From NCBI GenBank assembly GCA_964586225.1, contig CAZPHD010000001.1:251469-315468 (forward strand): a stretch of DNA of 64,000 nucleotides. The letters are read 5' to 3'. The DNA is from JANJUB01 sp964586225. Lineage in GTDB: Bacteria; Armatimonadota; Fimbriimonadia; Fimbriimonadales; Fimbriimonadaceae. A program made the translations under genes and the position numbers. The notes under the pieces are model-generated. The model saw only the letters and a list, made by a program, of their open reading frames with translations, ran no database searches and had not been told where the DNA came from. Below, in pieces: positions 51,620 through 60,848 of the stretch (within the stretch, counting starts at the first letter, position 1; every line of letters starts with the position of its first letter).

Positions 51620-52720
51620 GTGTTCCCTGAGTGGACTTGGCTGGTTGGGCTCATGCTCGGGGCCACCATCGGCAGCTTTCTCAATGTTGTGATCTACCGC
51701 ATGCCCCGCGGCATTTCACTTTCCAACCCTCGTCACAGCATTTGTCCAAAATGCAACCATCAACTCCACATGGCGGACTTGGTGCCGCTGTTCAGTTGGC
51801 TGATGTTGGGTGGTAAGTGCCGCTACTGCCAAGTCAAGGTTCCCGCCCGTTACTTTGCGGTCGAGTTGTTCACGGGCATCGTGTGGGCGGCCATTTGGTA
51901 TCAGTTCTTCATCGTCAGTGGAGCCGATTGGGGCCAGGGCATCGCCTACATGCTGGCTTCGGCCGCGCTCGTAGCGATCATCTGGATTGACTGGGAGTTG
52001 TATCTCATCCCCGACCAGATCAATGCGTTCCTGGCGTTCGTTGGCATTGCATTCAACATCTACCTCTATGCCATTGATAGCCCGGTCAAGGAGACATGGG
52101 GGATCCCCAGCGCACTGGCGGGCTGGATCACGGGCGTCGCTGTCATTTGGGGCATCGCGCTGCTCGGTTTGGTTGCCTTCCGGAAGGATGCGATGGGCCA
52201 CGGCGATATCAAAATGGCGAGGGGCATTGGCGCGGTCCTGTTTCCCGCTGTCGCCGTGATCTCGTTTGGGCTCGCCGTTGCGCTTGGGGCGGTGCTCGGC
52301 ATTCTGCAGATTCTCTGGCTGCGATCGAAACCCGAGCCGGCGGTTGAGGCGACGGTTGAAGAAGAAGAGGACTACCAGCCCGAGAGCATCGGCTCGCTGT
52401 TCAAATGCGGATTGGGCTACCTCCTCGGCATCGATATCTGGGGTCTCTTTTATGTCCCGCTCTATGAGCGGTGGTTCGGCGAGAACCCGTATGCTGTGCC
52501 CGAAGATCTCGAGACCTTCGAGGCAGGCAACACCATGATTCCGTTCGGGCCTTACCTTGCGCTCGGGGCAATTGTGGCAACAATGTTCTCCCAGCAACTT
52601 GTGCAGGGAGTCGAGAATTATCTAAACTCTGCAACAGGTGCACGAGTGGAGATAAAGCGTTTGGAACACTTTGGCACGGGGACCGGTCTAGTCAAGTGGG
52701 GTCAACGTCATGTGGGGTGA
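51620..52720 (+). CDS. pilD: Prepilin peptidase PilD
   Basis: The 366-aa aspartic protease has the zinc module CPKC...CRYC (about 42-45, 67-70) in the first cytoplasmic loop, the opening GATIGSFLNVVIYRMPRG, catalytic Asp in IDWELYLIPD (near 125-133) and GHGDIK (near 193-198). At 366 aa it is longer than the usual 250, owing to an insertion from about 230 to 300 with an acidic stretch (ATVEEEEDYQPES). It cleaves prepilin leaders and N-methylates them. The GTG start has AGGAGG seven bases upstream. Confidence 0.95.
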   Translation: MFPEWTWLVGLMLGATIGSFLNVVIYRMPRGISLSNPRHSICPKCNHQLHMADLVPLFSWLMLGGKCRYCQVKVPARYFAVELFTGIVWAAIWYQFFIVSGADWGQGIAYMLASAALVAIIWIDWELYLIPDQINAFLAFVGIAFNIYLYAIDSPVKETWGIPSALAGWITGVAVIWGIALLGLVAFRKDAMGHGDIKMARGIGAVLFPAVAVISFGLAVALGAVLGILQILWLRSKPEPAVEATVEEEEDYQPESIGSLFKCGLGYLLGIDIWGLFYVPLYERWFGENPYAVPEDLETFEAGNTMIPFGPYLALGAIVATMFSQQLVQGVENYLNSATGARVEIKRLEHFGTGTGLVKWGQRHVG

Positions 52721-52736
52721 CATGGGAGTTGTGCGT

Positions 52737-53603
52737 ATGAAAAAGTCTGGATTCACGCTCATTGAGTTGTTGGTTGTGATCGCGATCATCGCGATCCTTG
52801 CGGCGATCGCTTTTCCGGTGATCGCTCGGGCGAAAGATTCTGCCTTCCGAAACTCGGATATTCAGAATATGAACACGCTCCGAGCGGCGGTTCAACTCTA
52901 TCGTGTGGACCAGGGCGGCTATCCGCCCGCACTGCTGGGCTATGTCACGCTCTATTCATCCGGCCCGAACATTGGGCAGGTGATTCCGGCCGACCAGCTC
53001 AAGACGTTCCTGTATCCGAAGCGGGTCGACGCCATCACGACCTTTAAACCCGCGTACAACAAGGAACCCTATGCGGCGAACAGCCTGGCCGTTTGGCCTG
53101 ATTTTGATCCGCGCCCAGCCAACTCGGCCCCGATTCTCGACAACGATGGCGATGGGGCGATCACAAACGCCGATGACGATGCTTGCGCTCGCCAGGCGTT
53201 TGGACCCGCGGATACAGTGACCCGCCGCGATCCGGTGACGAACACGATCGTCAATGCTCAGTTCTACACAGTGAGCGGCTACGACGTTGGCCGCGTTCGC
53301 ACGCCGTCGGGACAACGCACTGAATTGCATTACGCACTGTTCTGGACCCAGTGGGGTCTCGCCAGCAATCCGGCTTGTACACCAAGTGGCTCGCCGGGCA
53401 GCGCCCTCGATGATCCGCGCCAGCTTGGCTACGTTGATCCCCCGGACAATACGGTGGTGACGTGGAACTCCTACTTCCGCGAGTATCAACCCGATGGCAC
53501 GGCTCGACGCCTTACGCGCGACCTGGTCCTCTTCTTGGGTGGCAGCGCGAAGCCGTTTGATTCACGGACGCTCTCGGAGCGGTCCTGGCGCATCCTGCCC
53601 TAA
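52737..53603 (+). CDS. Type IV pilin-like protein (GspG/GspH-like prepilin)
   Basis: The 288-aa product starts MKKSG|FTLIELLVVIAIIAI, a class III signal cut by PilD before Phe, with Glu5 of the mature chain. A helical stalk and a beta-rich C-terminal domain follow (GGYPPALLGYV, LHYALFWTQWG). It is larger than an ordinary major pilin (about 150). ATG 52737 is used because of GGGAG eight bases upstream. First of four prepilin-like genes in a row. Confidence 0.92.
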   Translation: MKKSGFTLIELLVVIAIIAILAAIAFPVIARAKDSAFRNSDIQNMNTLRAAVQLYRVDQGGYPPALLGYVTLYSSGPNIGQVIPADQLKTFLYPKRVDAITTFKPAYNKEPYAANSLAVWPDFDPRPANSAPILDNDGDGAITNADDDACARQAFGPADTVTRRDPVTNTIVNAQFYTVSGYDVGRVRTPSGQRTELHYALFWTQWGLASNPACTPSGSPGSALDDPRQLGYVDPPDNTVVTWNSYFREYQPDGTARRLTRDLVLFLGGSAKPFDSRTLSERSWRILP

Positions 53604-53650
53604 GTGGCATCCGGCGAACGGCCCGAGGGCCGACGAGAGGAACAGCAGAA

Positions 53651-55561
53651 ATGGAACTTCGGATGATTCGCGGAAGCCGACGCACCGGCACCTCAATTGT
53701 GGAATTGCTGGTGGTGATCGTGATCTTCTTGGTGGGCATTCTGGCCGTGATCCAGATCTTCCCCAGAGGATTTCAGATCATTGCCAACACCCGCAATACG
53801 ACGGTGATGGTGAACTTGGCGCGAGCTGAGATGGACCGGGTCAGTGGTCGAACCGATCAACTGCCCGAACAAATCCTGCCGGTCGACTACCTCTGGAGTG
53901 GCGTGGACGTGGTCATCTCGCCCAATCCCAATCGGGACCCCAATGATCTTGGCCCCTATACGAACCGAATTGATGCCGACGGCAACGTTCTTGATCTCGT
54001 GGGCAACATCCTTGGCCGTTGGTCCTACTTGAGCGGTGCCAACAACTTCCGCCGAGTCATAGGCGAAGGTGGACCAGTTCCCGCCCCGCGCCGAGTCGGT
54101 ACGCTCGTGGGTGGCCTTGCCGTCTTGCAGTTTGCCCCCATCGTCTTCAATCCCAGCTACCAGAGCCTGTTCCAGGTTTACGGCAACGACCTGACCAAGC
54201 GGTGGGGCGATCCTCCTCCCTTCGTTCGTCGCGACTATGAATACTTTGTGGTTGACCACGAAGACGCAACCGCTGAGATTTGGATTGCCGCGAATCCGGC
54301 TAAGGCTCGAAACTATCGCCTCGCCATGACCGCGTGGATTAGCACCGGAGGAAATACGCAACGTAGAGAAGTCTTGACCACCATCTCCGTACCAGCAGGC
54401 GCAGGTTATGTCAACTTCCCGCTCGCGAACTATGCAGGCCTTCAGGGAGGCGAAACGTTTGCGGGGTCGGAGTGGGATTCCCTGCGACTGGCCCGCCGAT
54501 TCGATCAAGTGGTCGCCTTCACGCCCGATCCCTACGAGTATCAGTTGCTCGATGAGACGCTTGGCCTCATTCTCTTCAATCCCACGGGCTACAACGCGAC
54601 CGAGCCGCGCAACAACAACCGAGTGCCGCTCGTTGCCAAGGTTGACTACGATGTCTACGACTGGCGGATCATCCGCGATGAGTTCCGAATCTCCGACATC
54701 TACCCGGCCGAGCAACGACTGAAGCTCAGCAATCTGCAGACGCGAAATCGCCTAGGCCCGGACAACAAACCTTGGCCCGGCCTCAACGTGTTTGTCAGCG
54801 ACGAAGTGGCGGGTACCGAGAACCGAGACTTCATTGTTCTCGACATGGAAACCGGTGGCATCGTCAGCAAGGCGAGTCTGCGGGTGGATTACTCGAACGG
54901 ACTCGTCAACTTCATCGACGCCGACAACAACCCCGCGAATGGTGTTCAGATCGGCGTGGTGTTGCCAGGAGATACATTGCCGAGCCCGGTGACCGCGAAC
55001 GGTCGCGCCGTGCGGTGCCTCTACTCCGCGGTCGGCGAGTGGGCTGTCCAGGTCACCAAGGCGGCGGCAAGCTATCGAACGGTCCTAGGCACGCCCGGGG
55101 TAGCTGAATGCTACACGGGTGGATCGCGACAGTTCTACGTTGGTGCGCCGCTCGCTCCTGGCGAGTCGCTGACGCGCATCTACTTCCCGCCCATGGATGC
55201 GGGAAAGAAGGTCACGATCGGGAAGATCTACTACGATGTGGCCGGAGGCGGTGAGCCGCGGCAGTTGCTCAACCAAGATTTCGTGATCACGAACAGCCCC
55301 GCCGACCCGGCGACGGGATTGCCCTACATCGATATTCGAACACAAGCGCCCGATGCGGTGTCCATTAACTACGCCCGCTACGGATACGGAGTGCGGGGCG
55401 TGCGGGGAGCTTCGGTGGCCGTTCGAGTGCTTTGGAATCCGACCAGCTTCACGCTAACAAACGACGAGGCCGTCACGCTTGAGAACTTCGAGCGATGGGG
55501 CCGAAACTGGCGACGAATGGAAACCGAAACATTCCTGACCAAGGAGGATGCACAACAGTGA
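53651..55561 (+). CDS. Giant prepilin-like protein, PilV-like position
   Basis: The 636-aa protein has a prepilin-type N-terminus RRTG|TSIVELLVVIVIFLVGILA (residue 5 of the mature chain is Glu) with an extended leader. The remaining ~590 residues are beta-rich with many aromatic and Asn/Asp residues (WISTGGNTQRREVLTT, DFIVLDMETGGIVSKASL). PilV proteins have about 180 aa, so this is three times larger. GAGAGGAA precedes the ATG. It overlaps the next gene by 4 nt. Confidence 0.85.
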   Translation: MELRMIRGSRRTGTSIVELLVVIVIFLVGILAVIQIFPRGFQIIANTRNTTVMVNLARAEMDRVSGRTDQLPEQILPVDYLWSGVDVVISPNPNRDPNDLGPYTNRIDADGNVLDLVGNILGRWSYLSGANNFRRVIGEGGPVPAPRRVGTLVGGLAVLQFAPIVFNPSYQSLFQVYGNDLTKRWGDPPPFVRRDYEYFVVDHEDATAEIWIAANPAKARNYRLAMTAWISTGGNTQRREVLTTISVPAGAGYVNFPLANYAGLQGGETFAGSEWDSLRLARRFDQVVAFTPDPYEYQLLDETLGLILFNPTGYNATEPRNNNRVPLVAKVDYDVYDWRIIRDEFRISDIYPAEQRLKLSNLQTRNRLGPDNKPWPGLNVFVSDEVAGTENRDFIVLDMETGGIVSKASLRVDYSNGLVNFIDADNNPANGVQIGVVLPGDTLPSPVTANGRAVRCLYSAVGEWAVQVTKAAASYRTVLGTPGVAECYTGGSRQFYVGAPLAPGESLTRIYFPPMDAGKKVTIGKIYYDVAGGGEPRQLLNQDFVITNSPADPATGLPYIDIRTQAPDAVSINYARYGYGVRGVRGASVAVRVLWNPTSFTLTNDEAVTLENFERWGRNWRRMETETFLTKEDAQQ

Positions 55562-57714
55562 GCCGAACTATCCGACGAGCCTTTACGCTGGTCGAGCTCT
55601 TAACCGTGCTCGCGATCACCGGCATCATCCTCACGATCATCATCATCCCGATGATCCAGGCGTTTAGCTTCACCCGCGCTGCCGAAGGGTTCGCGACGGC
55701 CCAAGAGACCGGTCGCCGACTCATCGAGCAGATCACTCGAGAAATCGAGAACAGCGCCGCCGTACGCGACAACGATGGCGATCGGGGATCGCTGGCCGTT
55801 GTCGTCCCCGGCTGGGACGGCACCGACGTTACCGTGCTCGCGCCCTACGCAAAGCTGCATGTCTTGATTCCGGCCAAGGGCGATCCGAGCAATCGTCGCA
55901 ATGGAGCCTACGTCGACCCTGACACCGGAGTTGCCGACCCGACCGCGCGGGCACCGCTCGGACAGGTCAATCTGCCCGTGTCCCCCGGCTTGACGATCAA
56001 GTGCTACTACATCGCCCTGAAGAACCCCCTCAATGCCGCGGGAACGGGTCCGGGTCGCTACTTCAATCCCCACGTCGACTTCGTCCGGGCGGGCAACAAC
56101 CGCTGGCAGACGATCGGTGAGGGCGAAGACAATCTGTACGTGCTTCGCGTCGCGGAGGTAGCTCCGATCCGGTTCGTTGGTGGCACGTTCCAAGTGAACA
56201 CCGAGTTTTTTGCCGATGACGACGGCGACGGTCGCCCCGACCTCGATGATCCGTACTTCATGGCGCTTGATGCGCCCGGCGGCCCCGTGCTCACCCCCGC
56301 GCAGCGAACGGCAAAGATCGCACGGATGCAGAACTGGATTCGAAAGTCGACGATCATCACCGAGTTTCGGCGGTTCGACATGATTCAGCCGCTGATCAAC
56401 AAGCGTACGCGCGAACTGCTCGTGAACGGCAACGTGCCGCGGCTCAATACGCTCGTTCAGTTCCGACCGACGACGGTCTCCAGTGAGCCGGCGACGGGTG
56501 CCGTGGCCCTGGCCCTCGGCAACGAGTCGGATAGCGCGGCCAGTCTCTCGCCCGACGTCTTTCGCACGAAGAATGGTGCCTGGAGCAGCGCTGTCGTTCG
56601 CTTCTATCCGTCCGGCTATAACCCCGGCGATCCGAACAACAACGACTACTTGATCGGGCGATTCGATGCTCGGGCGGGCGGTCGAGGCTATCGTGTCTAT
56701 CACTACGATCCCGACAATGACACGGACAACGACGATCGCAACGGCGATACCAATGACCTTGAGTTGTTCGATGTCGGGGCTTATCTGGATTGGGCATCGG
56801 CGGGTTCGATCTATCCGCTGACGCGGGGCATGGCCTCTGCGAATGCCAACTCGGGCTGGGCGGCGAACCCGTTGCTCCGCAACCGATTCGCACCTTTCAT
56901 CCCGGACTTGGCTAGTGGTCGCGTGTTCACGTCGTTCAGCATCGAGGATTGGGGCATTGACGATCCGACCGGTACGCTGCCGCCGCGTGCGGACCGCAAC
57001 TTGCCGAGCAAGGGAACCGGACTCGAAACGACGCCGACCGTCGACCCCGCGCCGCCCGGCAACTTCTTTGATCTGATCTACCAGGACGACATGAACCGGC
57101 AGTTCAACAAGGTTTGGGCGGATAACCCAGCTCTGCGCGTGCCCGGTGGCGTCCACCGATTCATCGATCTGCGAGTCACTCCGCAAGCGGACGGCACGAA
57201 CAGCCCGCTCCATCCGGACCCGGCGATCGGCTTCCCGCAGGCTCGAATCGTGCCTGGCAGTGAAATCGTGATCGGCCCGGATCAGAACCCCGGACCGAAC
57301 TACGGCCAACCCGTCCGCTACATCCGTGTCACCCGCAACCCGGGGAAGAACCAGTACACGATGAACTACACGGACATCCGCGAGCCGGATTGGGCCTTGC
57401 TGGGCTACCCCGCCCCGCCGCTGGCCTACACCCCAACCGATTTCGTTTCGGCCGTGCTGCAACCGCGCTATAAAGCAGGCTACATGCAGTTTAACTCCGA
57501 CCCGAATCTACCTCTGCCCGGTAACGCCCGGATGATCGTGAGCTACAAAGTGCAGTTCACGCGACCAGGCGACACCGTGGCCGTTGACTACGACACGCGA
57601 CAGCTGATGACCATCCTGCTGACGATTCGCAACTATCCGCAGTCGACCGCGTATCCGGTCCCGCAGAGCCTCACACTCCAGGGCACCGCACCGGTCCGCA
57701 ACTTCATCCGATAG
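55558..57714 (+). CDS. Giant prepilin-like protein, PilW-like position
   Basis: The 718-aa product begins SRTIRRA|FTLVELLTVLAITGIIL, a prepilin signal with Ala at -1 rather than Gly and Glu at 5. The GTG start at 55558 shares bases with the stop of the previous gene (GTGA) and has GGAGG ten bases upstream. The rest (about 680 residues) is beta-rich, with Asp/Asn-rich loops such as DDDGDGRPDLDDP and DPDNDTDNDDRNGDTN that could bind calcium. PilW proteins are about 250 aa. Confidence 0.85.
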   Translation: MSRTIRRAFTLVELLTVLAITGIILTIIIIPMIQAFSFTRAAEGFATAQETGRRLIEQITREIENSAAVRDNDGDRGSLAVVVPGWDGTDVTVLAPYAKLHVLIPAKGDPSNRRNGAYVDPDTGVADPTARAPLGQVNLPVSPGLTIKCYYIALKNPLNAAGTGPGRYFNPHVDFVRAGNNRWQTIGEGEDNLYVLRVAEVAPIRFVGGTFQVNTEFFADDDGDGRPDLDDPYFMALDAPGGPVLTPAQRTAKIARMQNWIRKSTIITEFRRFDMIQPLINKRTRELLVNGNVPRLNTLVQFRPTTVSSEPATGAVALALGNESDSAASLSPDVFRTKNGAWSSAVVRFYPSGYNPGDPNNNDYLIGRFDARAGGRGYRVYHYDPDNDTDNDDRNGDTNDLELFDVGAYLDWASAGSIYPLTRGMASANANSGWAANPLLRNRFAPFIPDLASGRVFTSFSIEDWGIDDPTGTLPPRADRNLPSKGTGLETTPTVDPAPPGNFFDLIYQDDMNRQFNKVWADNPALRVPGGVHRFIDLRVTPQADGTNSPLHPDPAIGFPQARIVPGSEIVIGPDQNPGPNYGQPVRYIRVTRNPGKNQYTMNYTDIREPDWALLGYPAPPLAYTPTDFVSAVLQPRYKAGYMQFNSDPNLPLPGNARMIVSYKVQFTRPGDTVAVDYDTRQLMTILLTIRNYPQSTAYPVPQSLTLQGTAPVRNFIR

Positions 57715-57716
57715 CC

Positions 57717-60700
57717 ATGAACCCGAACCTCAACCTATCCATGCGCCGAACGACTCGCGGTCAGACCTTGGTGGTCGCGATCATGATCTTGGCCGTCCTT
57801 CTGGTGTTGGGATTTGTGTTCCTCGGCATCTTGAACCGGAACATCAACCAAGCGGGACGTTCGCAGAATCGCTCGGTCGGTAACGACCTCGGCAAGGCCG
57901 GTGTCGAGTATGCCCACAACCAGATGCAGCACAGCGAGCTTCGCGCCGACTGGCGACCATCGACGGTGCGACTTGCCACTGCGGGTGACTTCACTCGCGA
58001 CCCGGACGCGCTGTATCTTCGCGGAGCCTCGGGCTATCCGCTTCGGATCGCGGGAGATACGCTCGTCGATCGGGGCGGACCTGACGGATTGGGCCCGTAT
58101 GGCCGAGTGCTGTACAGTGATGGTCGAGCGTTGGTTCGGGTGCGATGGGCGCCCAGCGACGCAAACCTGTTTGATACCAACCCGGTTGGCGCGCTACGCG
58201 AGCCGGGCAAGGCGAGGAACTACCTCATCATCGAGTCGATTGGCCGTCCCGGACGCATCAATCCCGATGACCCGACTCAGCAGCTGAACTCTGGCGGCGT
58301 GAAGTTCCAGAACTATGCCGACGAGGCGGAGTTCCGCAACTGGTTCTCGCAGATGAAGGAGCGGGACGCTCAGTTCCAGTCGTCGCGTCGCCTCATTGCA
58401 TTCGCTTCGATCGGACTTACCGAGCACGCTCTGTTCATTACGAACCGCGACGGCTCCAGCCGACCCGCCCAGCTTGGATTCCCGATCGAGTCCGGTGCGC
58501 GCTACGGCGTGGGCGCGGTGCAACCGACCCTGCAGTTTGGCAACTTCACTGATGGCCCGGCAGCGGCCACCGTCTCGGGCGGAGGTTCGATTTGGTCAAA
58601 TACCGACCTCACGTTCTTCGGCAACACATCGCTGATCCTGAATCAGGGTCTTGGCGACGGCCTTTGGGTTGCCGGCAAGATCAAAGCTTCGGACGGAGCC
58701 GCGCGTCTGTTCATCCGGCGCACTCGCGGCGACGACTCGGTAGTGGCGGACGACGACAACATCGAGCTCGGTGAGACAGTCGGCATTGTGAATGGTGGCA
58801 ACACAACGGATCGCCTGAACAGTGACGATCCGTTCTTTGGCACCATCGACGGACTGATTCGCGATGGTATCCAGGCCAGCGACCCGGTCGGACATCCGCG
58901 CTTTGTCGGCGCTAAGCAAGCACCGAGTATCACGGATATAAATCCGGCAACGGGAGCCAATACCTACTTTACGGAAACGCGAAACAGCGGAAGGATTGTC
59001 GCGGATCGCAACACCGGTCGACTCGGACACGGTGAGGGCGTCTACGTGAACAATCTCGACGATCGCCAGATGCGCGTGGATGAAGATGGACGGCAGGATT
59101 CGGGCTCAGCGGAGTCGCTCGTTTACGACTGGCTGAACCCGAACAACGGTCAGGCCGGAACCGGTTGGCAAGGTCCGTTCTATGTGCCTGTGGGTGCCTA
59201 TGTGCGCCTCACATGGGATGGCTTTACGATCACCCGCGATGGCCGTGCGCCGGCGGCTCGCCGAACGTGGCGCAATCTCGATGGCTCGGATTCGGGTTTG
59301 ACGACGATTCGCTATCGCATCGGCGATCCTGATGGGCCGGGACCGCTTCCGAACTACATCATCAACACGATCACGAATCCAGCTGACATCGCCGCCGCGA
59401 ACCCAGTGTGGACCAATGGCTTCCCGTTCAACGGTCTGGTCTATTTCGAGGGCAATGTTCGCGTTCGCGGCACGATCCCGACGGATGTTCAGATGACGTT
59501 CATTTCGAACGCGACGATCTACATTGAAGGCAGCATCACGAAAGGTGTGATCACTGACAATGCGGGTAGCCGTCTCACGCGCCCCAGCCGATCAGCGCTG
59601 ATGCTGATGGCGAAGGACTATGTCACGTTGAACACCACCCAGTTCTTCGGCACCGGTGGAAATCAGCCGCTGGACGAAGTGAACGAAGGGCTTGAGGGCG
59701 CCAACCCGGTTCGTATCAACTCCGGCTTCAGCCTCGGCCTTGCCACCGATCTGATGTGGCGTTCCGAGACCGTCGCCGGTCTTCCCGGCGTGACGGCGAG
59801 CAATCCCAGCACGTGGCGTCCATTCGCACGGGATTACATTGATCCGGGAACCAATAATCCGATCAACAGCAGCTTGCTGGTGAGCCATGCGACCGACGGC
59901 GACACGGGATTCTCCGTGCTCGGCATGACGGTGAACTTCGGGATTGGAACCTGGACCTACAACTTCTTCGACCGCGCCAACTCATTCCCGCCCAACGTTC
60001 CTAGCTTTGGACCGCGTAAGGCCTTGGGTATTGAGAACTGGGGCCGCAGTGCGCTCTACGAGACGATTGGTCTGCCCGTCATCGATCCGACGACGGCGAC
60101 GTGGACGGGTTCCACCGTGACCTCGACCGCGCCCTTTGGCGCTTACACCATGCTGCTGAACGGAGCCAACGACTTCACCATCCAGGTCCTGAACGATATG
60201 CCGTCGTTTGCGCCGGGCCAGAACTACAAGGTTCGCCGAGCGGTCATGGTGCCGCACGACGTGAAGATCGAAGCCTCAGTGTACGCCCAGGACGGCGCGT
60301 TTTTCGTGATTCCCGGACAGTGGTTCAACCCGAACCCGAACGATCGACGCGACACCTACGCAGCCCTCGGCGCGACTCCGGCCGAATGCGCTGCCGAACG
60401 ACTTGCGCGTTACGGTAGCCATCCGGAAACGCCCTTCTATGGCGAGCCGCTTGACGTTCGCGTGCAGATTATCGGTTCGGTCAGCATGAACATGCCGGTG
60501 CCCATCAGCCAGCAAAGCGAGTGGCTGAAGAAGTGGGGCTGGATCCCGCGCGAACAAGGGGCCACTGGACAGCTCATCCCGAGTGCCCACGTGCCTCCGG
60601 GATACAACATCACCGGCGGTGGCGGCGACCAATACGTACCGAACCTGACGATCACCTACGATCCAATGCTGGCAACAGGCCGCACCAGCGGCTACCGCGA

Positions 60701-60848
60701 TCTCCCAGACTCCTACGTGAGATATCTGCGGCTTCAGCCCGATCCGGTGAACAACCCGGCATTCCAAGTGGACTATCCGCTGGCACCGATGCCGAGACTC
60801 CCGGTCAGCCCAACCCTGATTTACTACGGAGAGGTTATCCGCTCATGA
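57717..60848 (+). CDS. Giant prepilin-like protein, PilX-like position
   Basis: The 1043-aa protein has a PilX-N type start: MRRTTRGQTLVVAIMILAVL, then LLVLGFVFLGILNRNINQAG and NDLGKAGVEYAHNQ, as in PilX proteins (R-G-x-x-L-V-V-A, AGN..., AAEA). Here Glu5 is absent as in some PilX members. The large remainder is beta-rich and contains a segment rich in TF/IY and repeated GNVRVRGTIPTD-like strands. It starts two bases after the preceding stop and its own stop overlaps the next ATG. Usual PilX size is about 180. Confidence 0.82.
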   Translation: MNPNLNLSMRRTTRGQTLVVAIMILAVLLVLGFVFLGILNRNINQAGRSQNRSVGNDLGKAGVEYAHNQMQHSELRADWRPSTVRLATAGDFTRDPDALYLRGASGYPLRIAGDTLVDRGGPDGLGPYGRVLYSDGRALVRVRWAPSDANLFDTNPVGALREPGKARNYLIIESIGRPGRINPDDPTQQLNSGGVKFQNYADEAEFRNWFSQMKERDAQFQSSRRLIAFASIGLTEHALFITNRDGSSRPAQLGFPIESGARYGVGAVQPTLQFGNFTDGPAAATVSGGGSIWSNTDLTFFGNTSLILNQGLGDGLWVAGKIKASDGAARLFIRRTRGDDSVVADDDNIELGETVGIVNGGNTTDRLNSDDPFFGTIDGLIRDGIQASDPVGHPRFVGAKQAPSITDINPATGANTYFTETRNSGRIVADRNTGRLGHGEGVYVNNLDDRQMRVDEDGRQDSGSAESLVYDWLNPNNGQAGTGWQGPFYVPVGAYVRLTWDGFTITRDGRAPAARRTWRNLDGSDSGLTTIRYRIGDPDGPGPLPNYIINTITNPADIAAANPVWTNGFPFNGLVYFEGNVRVRGTIPTDVQMTFISNATIYIEGSITKGVITDNAGSRLTRPSRSALMLMAKDYVTLNTTQFFGTGGNQPLDEVNEGLEGANPVRINSGFSLGLATDLMWRSETVAGLPGVTASNPSTWRPFARDYIDPGTNNPINSSLLVSHATDGDTGFSVLGMTVNFGIGTWTYNFFDRANSFPPNVPSFGPRKALGIENWGRSALYETIGLPVIDPTTATWTGSTVTSTAPFGAYTMLLNGANDFTIQVLNDMPSFAPGQNYKVRRAVMVPHDVKIEASVYAQDGAFFVIPGQWFNPNPNDRRDTYAALGATPAECAAERLARYGSHPETPFYGEPLDVRVQIIGSVSMNMPVPISQQSEWLKKWGWIPREQGATGQLIPSAHVPPGYNITGGGGDQYVPNLTITYDPMLATGRTSGYRDLPDSYVRYLRLQPDPVNNPAFQVDYPLAPMPRLPVSPTLIYYGEVIRS

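Noticed and set aside
55600..57462. 620-codon open frame on the minus strand
   Set aside because: It runs opposite the PilW-like gene, has no signal, domain or ribosome site, and is an effect of codon bias in GC-rich sequence.
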